Assembly: GCA_911728455.2 (NCBI GenBank)
Contig: OU452225.1
Location: 15,722,731 to 15,786,730, forward strand
DNA length: 64,000 nt
Reading direction: 5' to 3'
Origin: Marthasterias glacialis
Taxonomy: Eukaryota; Echinodermata; Asteroidea; Forcipulatida; Asteriidae
Numbering within the stretch: the stretch's first letter is position 1; each line of letters starts with the position of its first letter. Position numbers and translations under genes: made by a program. Under the pieces are notes generated by a model. It was not told the DNA's origin, searched no databases, and saw only the letters and a list, made by a program, of their open reading frames with translations. Shown piece by piece: positions 46,150 to 59,849 of the stretch.

Positions 46150-49100
46150 CCGAGACGTGTCCAACAAACTACAGGTCCCAACTCGCGTTATTTCGGGAGC
46201 TAGCGAGCTTTTTCGGCCATCTTGATGACGTCAGAATTGACCTAAATATTGCTATTTGGCCAAATATTGCGAATTGACCCCTTCCCCACACACAAACCCT
46301 CTTCAGTGATATCTACTCTATCAATTTCTGTCATAAAATCGCATAAAATTTTTTTGACCAAAATGGCGGGTGCTCACAGGGAGCTCCCTGTGAGAAACTT
46401 TAATTTTTGACCCTTTTTGAAAAGTGGTTTTCATGGAATCAGTGGATGCGGGCGGCTCTTCCAAGACGTGTCCAACAAACTAGAGGTCCCAACTCGCGTT
46501 ATTTCGGGAGCTAGCGAGCTTTTTCGGCCATCTTGAGACGTCAGAATTGACCTAAATATTGCTATTTGCCCAAATATTGCGAATTGACCCCTTCCCCACA
46601 CACAAACCCTCTTCAGTGATATCTACTCTATCAATTTCTGTCATAAAATCGCATAAAATTTTTTTGACCAAAATGGCGGGTGCTCACAGGGAGCTCCCTG
46701 TGAGAAATTTTAATTTTTGACCCTTTTTGAAAAGTGGTTTTCATGGAATCAGTGGATGCGGGCGGCTCTTCCGAGACGTGTCCAACAAACTAGAGGTCCC
46801 AACTCGCGTTATTTCGGGAGCTAGCGAGCTTTTTCGGCCATCTTGATGACGTCAGAATTGACCTAAATATTGCTATTTGCCCAAATATTGCGAATTGACC
46901 CCTTCTCTACACACAAACCCTCTTCAGTGATATCTACTCTATCAATTTCTGTCATAAAATCGCATAAAATTTTTTTGACCAAAATGGCGGGTGCTCACAG
47001 GGAGCTCCCTGTGAGAAATTTTAATATTTGACCCTTTTTGAAAAGTGGTTTTCATGGAATCAGTGGATGCGGGCGGCTCTCGAGACGTGTCCAACAAACT
47101 AGAGGTCCCAACTCGCGTTATTTCGGGAGCTAGCGAGCTTTTTCGGCCATCTTGATGACGTCAGAATTGACCTAAATATTGCTATTTGCCCAAATATTGC
47201 GAATTGACCCCTTCCCCACACACAAACCCTCTTCAGTGATATCTACTCTATCAATTTCTGTCATAAAATCGCATAAAAATTTTTTGACCAAAATGGCGGG
47301 TGCTCACAGGGAGCTCCCTGTGAGAAATTTTAATATTTGACCCTTTTTGAAAAGTGGTTTTCATGGAATCAGTGGATGCGGGCGGCTCTTCCGAGACGTG
47401 TCCAACAAACTAGAGGTCCCAACTCGCGTTATTTCGGGAGCTAGCGAGCTTTTTCGGCCATCTTGATGACGTCAGAATTGACCTAAATATTGCTATTTGC
47501 CCAAATATTGCGAATTGACCCCTTCCCCACACACAAACCCTCTTCAGTGATATCTACTCTATCAATTTCTGTCATAAAATCGCATACAATTTTTTTTGAC
47601 CAAAATGGCGGGTGCTCACAGGGAGCTCCCTGTGAGAAATTTTAATTTTTGACCCTTTTTGAAAAGTGGTTTTCATGGAATCAGTGGATGCGGGCGGCTC
47701 TTCCGAGACGTGTCCAACAAACTAGAGGTCCCAACTCGCGTTATTTCGGGAGCTAGCGAGCTTTTTCGGCCATCTTGAGACGTCAGAATTGACCTAAATA
47801 TTGCTATTTGCCCAAATATTGCGAATTGACCCCTTCCCCACACACAAACCCTCTTCAGTGATATCTACTCTATCAATTTCTGTCATAAAATCGCATAAAA
47901 TTTTTTTGACCAAAATGGCGGGTGCTCACAGGGAGCTCCCTGTGAGAAATTTTAATTTTTGACCCTTTTTGAAAAGTGGTTTTCATGGAATCAGTGGATG
48001 CGGGCGGCTCTTCCGAGACGTGTCCAACAAACTAGAGGTCCCAACTCGCGTTATTTCGGGAGCTAGCGAGCTTTTTCGGCCATCTTGATGACGTCAGAAT
48101 TGACCTAAATATTGCTATTTGCCCAAATATTGCGAATTGACCCCTTCCCTACACACAAACCCTCTTCAGTGATATCTACTCTATCAATTTCTGTCATAAA
48201 ATCGCATAAAATTTTTTTGACCAAAATGGCGGGTGCTCACAGGGAGCTCCCTGTGAGAAATTTTAATTTTTGACCCTTTTTGAAAAGTGGTTTTCATGGA
48301 ATCAGTGGATGCGGGCGGCTCTCGAGACGTGTCCAACAAACTAGAGGTCCCAACTCGCGTTATTTCGGGAGCTAGCGAGCTTTTTCGGCCATCTTGATGA
48401 CGGCAGAATTGACCTAAATATTGCTATTTGCCCAAATATTGCGAATTGACCCCTTCCCCACACACAAACCCTCTTCAGTGATATCTACTCTATCAATTTC
48501 TGTCATAAAATCGCATACAATTTTTTTTGACCAAAATGGCGGGTGCTCACAGGGAGCTCCCTGTGAGAAATTTTAATTTTTGACCCTTTTTGAAAAGTGG
48601 TTTTCATGGAATCAGTGGATGCGGGCGGCTCTTCCGAGACGTGTCCAACAAACTAGAGGTCCCAACTCGCGTTATTTCGGGAGCTAGCGAGCTTTTTCGG
48701 CCATCTTGAGACGTCAGAATTGACCTAAATATTGCTATTTGCCCAAATATTGCGAATTGACCCCTTCCCCACACACAAACCCTCTTCAGTGATATCTACT
48801 CTATCAATTTCTGTCATAAAATCGCATAAATTTTTTTTGACCAAAATGGCGAGTGCTCACAGGGAGCTCCCTGTGAGAAATTTTAATTTTGGACCCCTTT
48901 TGAAAAGTGCTTTTCATGGAATCAGTGGATGCGGGCGGCTCTTCCGAGACGTGTCCAACAAACTAGAGGTCCCAACTCGCGTTATTTCGGGAGCTAGCGA
49001 GCTTTTTCGGCCATCTTGATGACGTCAGAATTGACCTAAATATTGCTATTTGCCCAAATATTGCGAATTGACCCCTTCCCTACACACAAACCCTCTTCAG

Positions 49101-52100
49101 TGATATCTACTCTATCAATTTCTGTCATAAAATCGCATAAAATTTTTTTGACCAAAATGGCGGGTGCTCACAGGGAGCTCCCTGTGAGAAATTTTAATAT
49201 TTGACCCTTTTTGAAAAGTGGTTTTCATGGAATCAGTGGATGCGGGCGGCTCTCGAGACGTGTCCAACAAACTAGAGGTCCCAACTCGCGTTATTTCGGG
49301 AGCTAGCGAGCTTTTTCGGCCATCTTGATGACGTCAGAATTGACCTAAATATTGCTATTTGCCCAAATATTGCGAATTGACCCCTTCCCCACACACAAAC
49401 CCTCTTCAGTGATATCTACTCTATCAATTTCTGTCATAAAATCGCATAAAAATTTTTTGACCAAAATGGCGGGTGCTCACAGGGAGCTCCCTGTGAGAAA
49501 TTTTAATTTTTGACCCTTTTTGAAAAGTGGTTTTCATGGAATCAGTGGATGCGGGCGGCTCTTCCGAGACGTGTCCAACAAACTAGAGGTCCCAACTCGC
49601 GTTATTTCGGGAGCTAGCGAGCTTTTTCGGCCATCTTGATGACGTCAGAATTGACCTAAATATTGCTATTTGCCCAAATATTGCGAATTGACCCCTTCCC
49701 CACACACAAACCCTCTTCAGTGATATCTACGCTATCAATTTCTGTCATAAAATCGCATAAAATTTTTTTGACCAAAATGGCGGGTGCTCACAGGGAGCTC
49801 CCTGTGAGAAATTTTAATTTTTGACCCTTTTTGAAAAGTGGTTTTCATGGAATCAGTGGATGCGGGCGGCTCTTCCGAGACGTGTCCAACAAACTAGAGG
49901 TCCCAACTCGCGTTATTTCGGGAGCTAGCGAGCTTTTTCGGCCATCTTGATGACGTCAGAATTGACCTAAATATTGCTATTTGCCCAAATATTGCGAATT
50001 GACCCCTTCCCCACACACAAACCCTCTTCAGTGATATCTACTCTATCAATTTCTGTCATAAAATCGCATAAAATTTTTTTGACCAAAATGGCGGGTGCTC
50101 ACAGGGAGCTCCCTGTGAGAAATTTTAATTTTTGACCCTTTTTGAAAAGTGGTTTTCATGGAATCAGTGGATGCGGGCGGCTCTTCCGAGACGTGTCCAA
50201 CAAACTAGAGGTCCCAACTCGCGTTATTTCGGGAGCTAGCGAGCTTTTTCGGCCATCTTGATGACGTCAGAATTGACCTAAATATTGCTATTTGCCCAAA
50301 TATTGCGAATTGACCCCTTCCCCACACACAAACCCTCTTCAGTGATATCTACTCTATCAATTTCTGTCATAAAATCGCATAAAATTTTTTTGACCAAAAT
50401 GGCGGGTGCTCACAGGGAGCTCCCTGTGAGAAATTTTAATTTTTGACCCTTTTTGAAAAGTGGTTTTCATGGAATCAGTGGATGCGGGCGGCTCTTCCGA
50501 GACGTGTCCAACAAACTAGAGGTCCCAACTCGCGTTATTTCGGGAGCTAGCCAGCTTTTTCGGCCATCTTGATGACGTCAGAATTGACCTAAATATTGCT
50601 ATTTGCCCAAATATTGCGAATTGACCCCTTCCCCACACACAAACCCTCTTCAGTGATATCTACTCTATCAATTTCTGTCATAAAATCGCATAAATTTTTT
50701 TTGACCAAAATGGCGGGTGCTCACAGGGAGCTCCCTGTGAGAAATTTTAATTTTTGACCCTTTTTGAAAAGTGGTTTTCATGGAATCAGTGGATGCGGGC
50801 GGCTCTTCCGAGACGTGTCCAACAAACTAGAGGTCCCAACTCGCGTTATTTCGGGAGCTACCGAGCTTTTTCGGCCATCTTGATGACGTCAGAATTGACC
50901 TAAATATTGCTATTTGCCCAAATATTGCGAATTGACCCCTTCCCCACACACAAACCCTCTTCAGTGATATCTACTCTATCAATTTCTGTCATAAAATCGC
51001 ATAAATATTTTTTGACCAAAATGGCGGGTGCTCACAGGGAGCTCCCTGTGAGAAATTTTAATTTTTGACCCTTTTTGAAAAGTGGTTTTCATGGAATCAG
51101 TGGATGCGGGCGGCTCTTCCGAGACGTGTCCAACAAACTAGAGGTCCCAACTCGCGTTATTTCGGGAGCTAGCGAGCTTTTTCGGCCGTCTTGATGACGT
51201 CAGAATTGACCTAAATATTGCTATTTGCCCAAATATTGCGAATTGACCCCTTCCCCACACACAAACCCTCTTCAGTGATATCTACTCTATCAATTTCTGT
51301 CATAAAATCGCATAAAATTTTTTTGACCAAAATGGCGGGTGCTCACAGGGAGCTCCCTGTGAGAAATTTTAATTTTTGACCCTTTTTGAAAAGTGGTTTT
51401 CATGGAATCAGTGGATGCGGGCGGCTCTTCCAAGACGTGTCCAACAAACTAGAGGTCCCAACTCGCGTTATTTCGGGAGCTAGCGAGCTTTTTCGGCCAT
51501 CTTGAGACGTCAGAATTGACCTAAATATTGCTATTTGCCCAAATATTGCGAATTGACCCCTTCCCCACACACAAACCCTCTTCAGTGATATCTACTCTAT
51601 CAATTTCTGTCATAAAATCGCATAAAATTTTTTTGACCAAAATGGCGGGTGCTCACAGGGAGCTCCCTGTGAGAAATTTTAATATTTGACCCTTTTTGAA
51701 AAGTGGTTTTCATGGAATCAGTGGATGCGGGCGGCTCTTCCGAGACGTGTCCAACAAACTAGAGGTCCCAACTCGCGTTATTTCGGGAGCTAGCGAGCTT
51801 TTTCGGCCATCTTGATGACGTCAGAATTGACCTAAATATTGCTATTTGCCCAAATATTGCGAATTGACCCCTTCTCTACACACAAACCCTCTTCAGTGAT
51901 ATCTACTCTATCAATTTCTGTCATAAAATCGCATAAAATTTTTTTGACCAAAATGGCGGGTGCTCACAGGGAGCTCCCTGTGAGAAATTTTAATATTTGA
52001 CCCTTTTTGAAAAGTGGTTTTCATGGAATCAGTGGATGCGGGCGGCTCTCGAGACGTGTCCAACAAACTAGAGGTCCCAACTCGCGTTATTTCGGGAGCT

Positions 52101-55100
52101 AGCGAGCTTTTTCGGCCATCTTGATGACGTCAGAATTGACCTAAATATTGCTATTTGCCCAAATATTGCGAATTGACCCCTTCCCCACACACAAACCCTC
52201 TTCAGTGATATCTACTCTATCAATTTCTGTCATAAAATCGCATAAAAATTTTTTGACCAAAATGGCGGGTGCTCACAGGGAGCTCCCTGTGAGAAATTTT
52301 AATATTTGACCCTTTTTGAAAAGTGGTTTTCATGGAATCAGTGGATGCGGGCGGCTCTTCCGAGACGTGTCCAACAAACTAGAGGTCCCAACTCGCGTTA
52401 TTTCGGGAGCTAGCGAGCTTTTTCGGCCATCTTGATGACGTCAGAATTGACCTAAATATTGCTATTTGCCCAAATATTGCGAATTGACCCCTTCCCCACA
52501 CACAAACCCTCTTCAGTGATATCTACTCTATCAATTTCTGTCATAAAATCGCATACAATTTTTTTTGACCAAAATGGCGGGTGCTCACAGGGAGCTCCCT
52601 GTGAGAAATTTTAATTTTTGACCCTTTTTGAAAAGTGGTTTTCATGGAATCAGTGGATGCGGGCGGCTCTTCCGAGACGTGTCCAACAAACTAGAGGTCC
52701 CAACTCGCGTTATTTCGGGAGCTAGCGAGCTTTTTCGGCCATCTTGAGACGTCAGAATTGACCTAAATATTGCTATTTGCCCAAATATTGCGAATTGACC
52801 CCTTCCCCACACACAAACCCTCTTCAGTGATATCTACTCTATCAATTTCTGTCATAAAATCGCATAAAATTTTTTTGACCAAAATGGCGGGTGCTCACAG
52901 GGAGCTCCCTGTGAGAAATTTTAATTTTTGACCCTTTTTGAAAAGTGGTTTTCATGGAATCAGTGGATGCGGGCGGCTCTTCCGAGACGTGTCCAACAAA
53001 CTAGAGGTCCCAACTCGCGTTATTTCGGGAGCTAGCGAGCTTTTTCGGCCATCTTGATGACGTCAGAATTGACCTAAATATTGCTATTTGCCCAAATATT
53101 GCGAATTGACCCCTTCCCTACACACAAACCCTCTTCAGTGATATCTACTCTATCAATTTCTGTCATAAAATCGCATAAAATTTTTTTGACCAAAATGGCG
53201 GGTGCTCACAGGGAGCTCCCTGTGAGAAATTTTAATATTTGACCCTTTTTGAAAAGTGGTTTTCATGGAATCAGTGGATGCGGGCGGCTCTCGAGACGTG
53301 TCCAACAAACTAGAGGTCCCAACTCGCGTTATTTCGGGAGCTAGCGAGCTTTTTCGGCCATCTTGATGACGTCAGAATTGACCTAAATATTGCTATTTGC
53401 CCAAATATTGCGAATTGACCCCTTCCCCACACACAAACCCTCTTCAGTGATATCTACTCTATCAATTTCTGTCATAAAATCGCATAAAAATTTTTTGACC
53501 AAAATGGCGGGTGCTCACAGGGAGCTCCCTGTGAGAAATTTTAATTTTTGACCCTTTTTGAAAAGTGGTTTTCATGGAATCAGTGGATGCGGGCGGCTCT
53601 TCCGAGACGTGTCCAACAAACTAGAGGTCCCAACTCGCGTTATTTCGGGAGCTAGCGAGCTTTTTCGGCCATCTTGATGACGTCAGAATTGACCTAAATA
53701 TTGCTATTTGCCCAAATATTGCGAATTGACCCCTTCCCCACACACAAACCCTCTTCAGTGATATCTACGCTATCAATTTCTGTCATAAAATCGCATAAAA
53801 TTTTTTTGACCAAAATGGCGGGTGCTCACAGGGAGCTCCCTGTGAGAAATTTTAATTTTTGACCCTTTTTGAAAAGTGGTTTTCATGGAATCAGTGGATG
53901 CGGGCGGCTCTTCCGAGACGTGTCCAACAAACTAGAGGTCCCAACTCGCGTTATTTCGGGAGCTAGCGAGCTTTTTCGGCCATCTTGATGACGTCAGAAT
54001 TGACCTAAATATTGCTATTTGCCCAAATATTGCGAATTGACCCCTTCCCCACACACAAACCCTCTTCAGTGATATCTACTCTATCAATTTCTGTCATAAA
54101 ATCGCATAAAATTTTTTTGACCAAAATGGCGGGTGCTCACAGGGAGCTCCCTGTGAGAAATTTTAATTTTTGACCCTTTTTGAAAAGTGGTTTTCATGGA
54201 ATCAGTGGATGCGGGCGGCTCTTCCGAGACGTGTCCAACAAACTAGAGGTCCCAACTCGCGTTATTTCGGGAGCTACCGAGCTTTTTCGGCCATCTTGAT
54301 GACGTCAGAATTGACCTAAATATTGCTATTTGCCCAAATATTGCGAATTGACCCCTTCCCCACACACAAACCCTCTTCAGTGATATCTACTCTATCAATT
54401 TCTGTCATAAAATCGCATAAAATTTTTTTGACCAAAATGGCGGGTGCTCACAGGGAGCTCCCTGTGAGAAATTTTAATTTTTGACCCTTTTTGAAAAGTG
54501 GTTTTCATGGAATCAGTGGATGCGGGCGGCTCTTCCGAGACGTGTCCAACAAACTAGAGGTCCCAACTCGCGTTATTTCGGGAGCTAGCCAGCTTTTTCG
54601 GCCATCTTGATGACGTCAGAATTGACCTAAATATTGCTATTTGCCCAAATATTGCGAATTGACCCCTTCCCCACACACAAACCCTCTTCAGTGATATCTA
54701 CTCTATCAATTTCTGTCATAAAATCGCATAAATTTTTTTTGACCAAAATGGCGGGTGCTCACAGGGAGCTCCCTGTGAGAAATTTTAATTTTTGACCCTT
54801 TTTGAAAAGTGGTTTTCATGGAATCAGTGGATGCGGGCGGCTCTTCCGAGACGTGTCCAACAAACTAGAGGTCCCAACTCGCGTTATTTCGGGAGCTACC
54901 GAGCTTTTTCGGCCATCTTGATGACGTCAGAATTGACCTAAATATTGCTATTTGCCCAAATATTGCGAATTGACCCCTTCCCCACACACAAACCCTCTTC
55001 AGTGATATCTACTCTATCAATTTCTGTCATAAAATCGCATAAATATTTTTTGACCAAAATGGCGGGTGCTCACAGGGAGCTCCCTGTGAGAAATTTTAAT

Positions 55101-55220
55101 TTTTGACCCTTTTTGAAAAGTGGTTTTCATGGAATCAGTGGATGCGGGCGGCTCTTCCGAGACGTGTCCAACAAACTAGAGGTCCCAACTCGCGTTATTT
55201 CGGGAGCTAGCGAGCTTTTT
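46150..55220. repeat. Higher-order duplication of about 16 satellite units, second copy short of three units
   Basis: Private variants recur at fixed offset. CCAAGACG (46461 and 51430), CTTCTCTACAC (46902 and 51871) and GGCTCTCGAG (47075 and 52044; 48317 and 53286) are 4969 bp apart. Later marks CTACGCTATC (49727 and 53765), GCTAGCCAGC (50546 and 54584), GCTACCGAGC (50857 and 54895) and ATAAATATTTTTTG (51001 and 55039) are 4038 bp apart. The change of 931 bp equals three units, lost in the second block or gained in the first. Confidence 0.85.
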
Positions 55221-58200
55221 CGGCCATCTTGATGACGTCAGAATTGACCTAAATATTGCTATTTGCCCAAATATTGCGAATTGACCCCTTCCCCACACAC
55301 AAACCCTCTTCAGTGATATCTACTCTATCAATTTCTGTCATAAAATCGCATAAAATTTTTTTGACCAAAATGGCGGGTGCTCACAGGGAGCTCCCTGTGA
55401 GAAATTTTAATTTTTGACCCTTTTTGAAAAGTGGTTTTCATGGAATCAGTGGATGCGGGCGGCTCTTCCGAGACGTGTCCAACAAACTAGAGGTCCCAAC
55501 TCGCGTTATTTCGGGAGCTAGCGAGCTTTTTCGGCCATCTTGATGACGTCAGAATTGACCTAAATATTGCTATTTGCCCAAATATTGCGAATTGACCCCT
55601 TCCCCACACACAAACCCTCTTCAGTGATATCTACTCTATCAATTTCTGTCATAAAATCGCATAAAATTTTTTTGACCAAAATGGCGGGTGCTCACAGGGA
55701 GCTCCCTGTGAGAAATTTTAATTTTTGACCCTTTTTGAAAAGTGGTTTTCATGGAATCAGTGGATGCGGGCGGCTCTTCCGAGACGTGTCCAACAAACTA
55801 GAGGTCCCAACTCGCGTTATTTCGGGAGCTAGCGAGCTTTTTCGGCCATCTTGATGACGTCAGAATTGACTTAAATATTGCTATTTGCCCAAATATTGCG
55901 AATTGACCCCTTCCCCACACACAAACCCTCTTCAGTGATATCTACTCTATCAATTTCTGTCATAAAATCGCATAAAATTTTTTTGACCAAAATGGCGGGT
56001 GCTCACAGGGAGCTCCCTGTGAGAAATTTTAATTTTTGACCCTTTTTGAAAAGTGGTTTTCATGGAATCAGTGGATGCGGGCGGCTCTTCCGAGACGTGT
56101 CCAACAAACTAGAGGTCCCAACTCGCGTTATTTCGGGAGCTAGCGAGCTTTTTCGGCCATCTTGATGACGTCAGAATTGACCTAAATATTGCTATTTGCC
56201 CAAATATTGCGAATTGACCCCTTCCCCACACACAAACCCTCTTCAGTGATATCTACTCTATCAATTTCTGTCATAAAATCGCATAAATTTTTTTTGAACA
56301 AAATGGCGGGTGCTCACAGGGAGCTCCCTGTGAGAAATTTTAATTTTTAACCCTTTTTGAAAAGTGGTTTTCATGGAATCAGTGGATGCGGGCGGCTCTT
56401 CCGAGACGTGTCCAACAAATTAGAGGTCCCAACTCGCGTTATTTCGGGAGCTAGCGAGCTTTTTCGGCCATCTTGATGACGTCAGAATTGACCTAAATAT
56501 TGCTATTTGCCCAAATATTGCGAATTGACCCCTTCCCCACACACAAACCCTCTTCAGTGATATCTACTCTATCAATTTCTGTCATAAAATCGCATCAAAT
56601 TTTTTTGACCAAAATGGCGGGTGCTCACAGGGAGCTCCCTGTGAGAAATTTTAATTTTTGACCCTTTTTGAAAAGTGGTTTTCATGGAATCAGTGGATGC
56701 GGGCGGCTCTTCCGAGACGTGTCCAACAAACTAGAGGTCCCAACTCGCGTTATTTCGGGAGCTAGCGAGCTTTTTCGGCCATCTTGATGACGTCAGAATT
56801 GACCTAAATATTGCTATTTGCCCAAATATTGCGAATTGACCCCTTCCCCACACACAAACCCTCTTCAGTGATATCTACTCTATCAATTTCTGTCATAAAA
56901 TCGCATAAATTTTTTTTGACCAAAATGGCGGGTGCTCACAGGGAGCTCCCTGTGAGAAATTTTAATTTTTGACCCTTTTTGAAAAGTGGTTTTCATGGAA
57001 TCAGTGGATGCGGGCGGCTCTTCCGAGACGTGTCCAACAAACTAGAGGTCCCAACTCGCGTTATTTCGGGAGCTAGCGAGCTTTTTCGGCCATCTTGATG
57101 ACGTCAGAATTGACCTAAATATTGCTATTTGCCCAAATATTGCGAATTAACCCCTTCCCCACACACAAACCCTCTTCAGTGATATCTACTCTATCAATTT
57201 CTGTCATAAAATCGCATACAATTTTTTTGACCAAAATGGCGGGTGCTCACAGGGAGCTCCCTGTGAGAAATTTTAATTTTTGACCCTTTTTGAAAAGTGG
57301 TTTTCATGGAATCAGTGGATGCGGGCGGCTCTTCCGAGACGTGTCCAACAAACTAGAGGTCCCAACTCGCGTTATTTCGGGAGCTAGCGAGCTTTTTCGG
57401 CCATCTTGATGACGTCAGAATTGACCTAAATATTGCTATTTGCCCAAATATTGCGAATTAACCCCTTCCCCACACACAAACCCTCTTCAGTGATATCTAC
57501 TCTATCAATTTCTGTCATAAAATCGCATAAAATTTTTTTGACCAAAATGGCGGGTGCTCACAGGGAGCTCCCTGTGAGAAATTTTAATTTTTGACCCTTT
57601 TTGAAAAGTGGTTTTCATGGAATCAGTGGATGCGGGCGGCTCTTCCGAGACGTGTCCAACAAACTAGAGGTCCCAACTCGCGTTATTTCGGGAGCTAGCG
57701 AGCTTTTTCAGCCATCTTGATGACGTCAGAATTGACCTAAATATTGCTATTTGCCCAAATATTGCGAATTGACCCCTTCCCCACACACAAACCCTCTTCA
57801 GTGATATCTACTCTATCAATTTCTGTCATAAAATCGCATAAAATTTTTTTGACCAAAATGGCGGGTGCTCACAGGGAGCTCCCTGTGAGAAATTTTAATT
57901 TTTGACCCTTTTTGAAAAGTGGTTTTCATGGAATCAGTGGATGCGGGCGGCTCTTCCGAGACGTGTCCAACAAACTAGAGGTCCCAACTCGCGTTATTTC
58001 GGGAGCTAGCGAGCTTTTTCGGCCATCTTGATGACGTCAGAATTGACCTAAATATTGCTATTTGCCCAAATATTGCGAATTGACCCCTTCCCCACACACA
58101 AACCCTCTTCAGTGATATCTACTCTATCAATTTCTGTCATAAAATCGCATAAAATTTTTTTGACCAAAATGGCGGGTGCTCACAGGGAGCTCCCTGTGAG

Positions 58201-59849
58201 AAATTTTAATTTTTGACCCTTTTTGAAAAGTGGTTTTCATGGAATCAGTGGATGCGGGCGGCTCTTCCGAGACGTGTCCAACAAACTAAAGGTCCCAACT
58301 CGCGTTATTTCGGGAGCTAGCGAGCTTTTTCGGCCATCTTGATGACGTCAGAATTGACCTAAATATTGCTATTTGCCCAAATATTGCGAATTGACCCCTT
58401 CCCCACACACAAACCCTCTTCAGTGATATCTACTCTATCAATTTCTGTCATAAAATCGCATAAATTTTTTTTGACCAAAATGGCGGGTGCTCACAGGGAG
58501 CTCCCTGTGAGAAATTTTAATTTTTGACCCTTTTTGAAAAGTGGTTTTCATGGAATCAGTGGATGCGGGCGGCTCTTCCGAGACGTGTCCAACAAACTAG
58601 AGGTCCCAACTCGCGTTATTTCGGGAGCTAGCGAGCTTTTTCGGCCATCTTGATGACGTCAGAATTGACCTAAATATTGCTATTTGCCCAAATATTGCGA
58701 ATTGACCCCTTCCCCACACACAAACCCTCTTCAGTGATATCTACTCTATCAATTTCTGTCATAAAATCGCATAAAATTTTTTTGACCAAAATGGCGGGTG
58801 CTCACAGGGAGCTCCCTGTGAGAAATTTTAATTTTTGACCCTTTTTGAAAAGTGGTTTTCATGGAATCAGTGGATGCGGGCGGCTCTTCCGAGACGTGTC
58901 CAACAAACTAGAGGTCCCAACTCGCGTTATTTCGGGAGCTAGCGAGCTTTTTCGGCCATCTTGATGACGTCAGAATTGACCTAAATATTGCTATTTGCCC
59001 AAATATTGCGAATTGACCCCTTCCCCACACACAAACCCTCTTCAGTGATATCTACTCTATCAATTTCTGTCATAAAATCGCATAAACTTTTTTTGACCAA
59101 AATGGCGGGTGCTCACAGGGAGCTCCCTGTGAGAAATTTTAATTTTTGACCCTTTTGGAAAAGTGGTTTTCATGGAATCAGTGGATGCGGGCGGCTCTTC
59201 CGAGACGTGTCCAACAAACTAGAGGTCCCAACTCGCGTTATTTCGGGAGCTAGCGAGCTTTTTCGGCCATCTTGATGACGTCAGAATTGACCTAAATATT
59301 GCTATTTGCCCAAATATTGCGAATTGACCCCTTCCCCACACACAAACCCTCTTCAGTGATATCTACTCTATCAATTTCTGTCATAAAATCGCCTAAATTT
59401 TGTTTGACCAAAATGGCGGGTGCTCACAGGGAGCTCCCTGTGAGAAATTTTAATTTTTGACCCTTTTTGAAAAGTGGTTTTCATGGAATCAGTGGATGCG
59501 GGCGGCTCTTCCGAGACGTGTCCAACAAACTAGAGGTCCCAACTCGCGTTATTTCGGGAGCTAGCGAGCTTTTTCGGCCATCTTGATGACGTCAGAATTG
59601 ACCTAAATATTGCTATTTGCCCAAATATTGCGAACTGACCCCTTCCCCACACACAAACCCTCTTCAGTGATATCTACTCTATCAATTTCTGTCATAAAAT
59701 CGCATAAAATTTTTTTGACCAAAATGGCGGGTGCTCACAGGGAGCTCCCTGTGAGAAATTTTAATTTTTGACCCTTTTTGAAAAGTGGTTTTCATGGAAT
59801 CAGTGGATGCGGGCGGCTCTTCCGAGACGTGTCCAACAAACTAGAGGTC

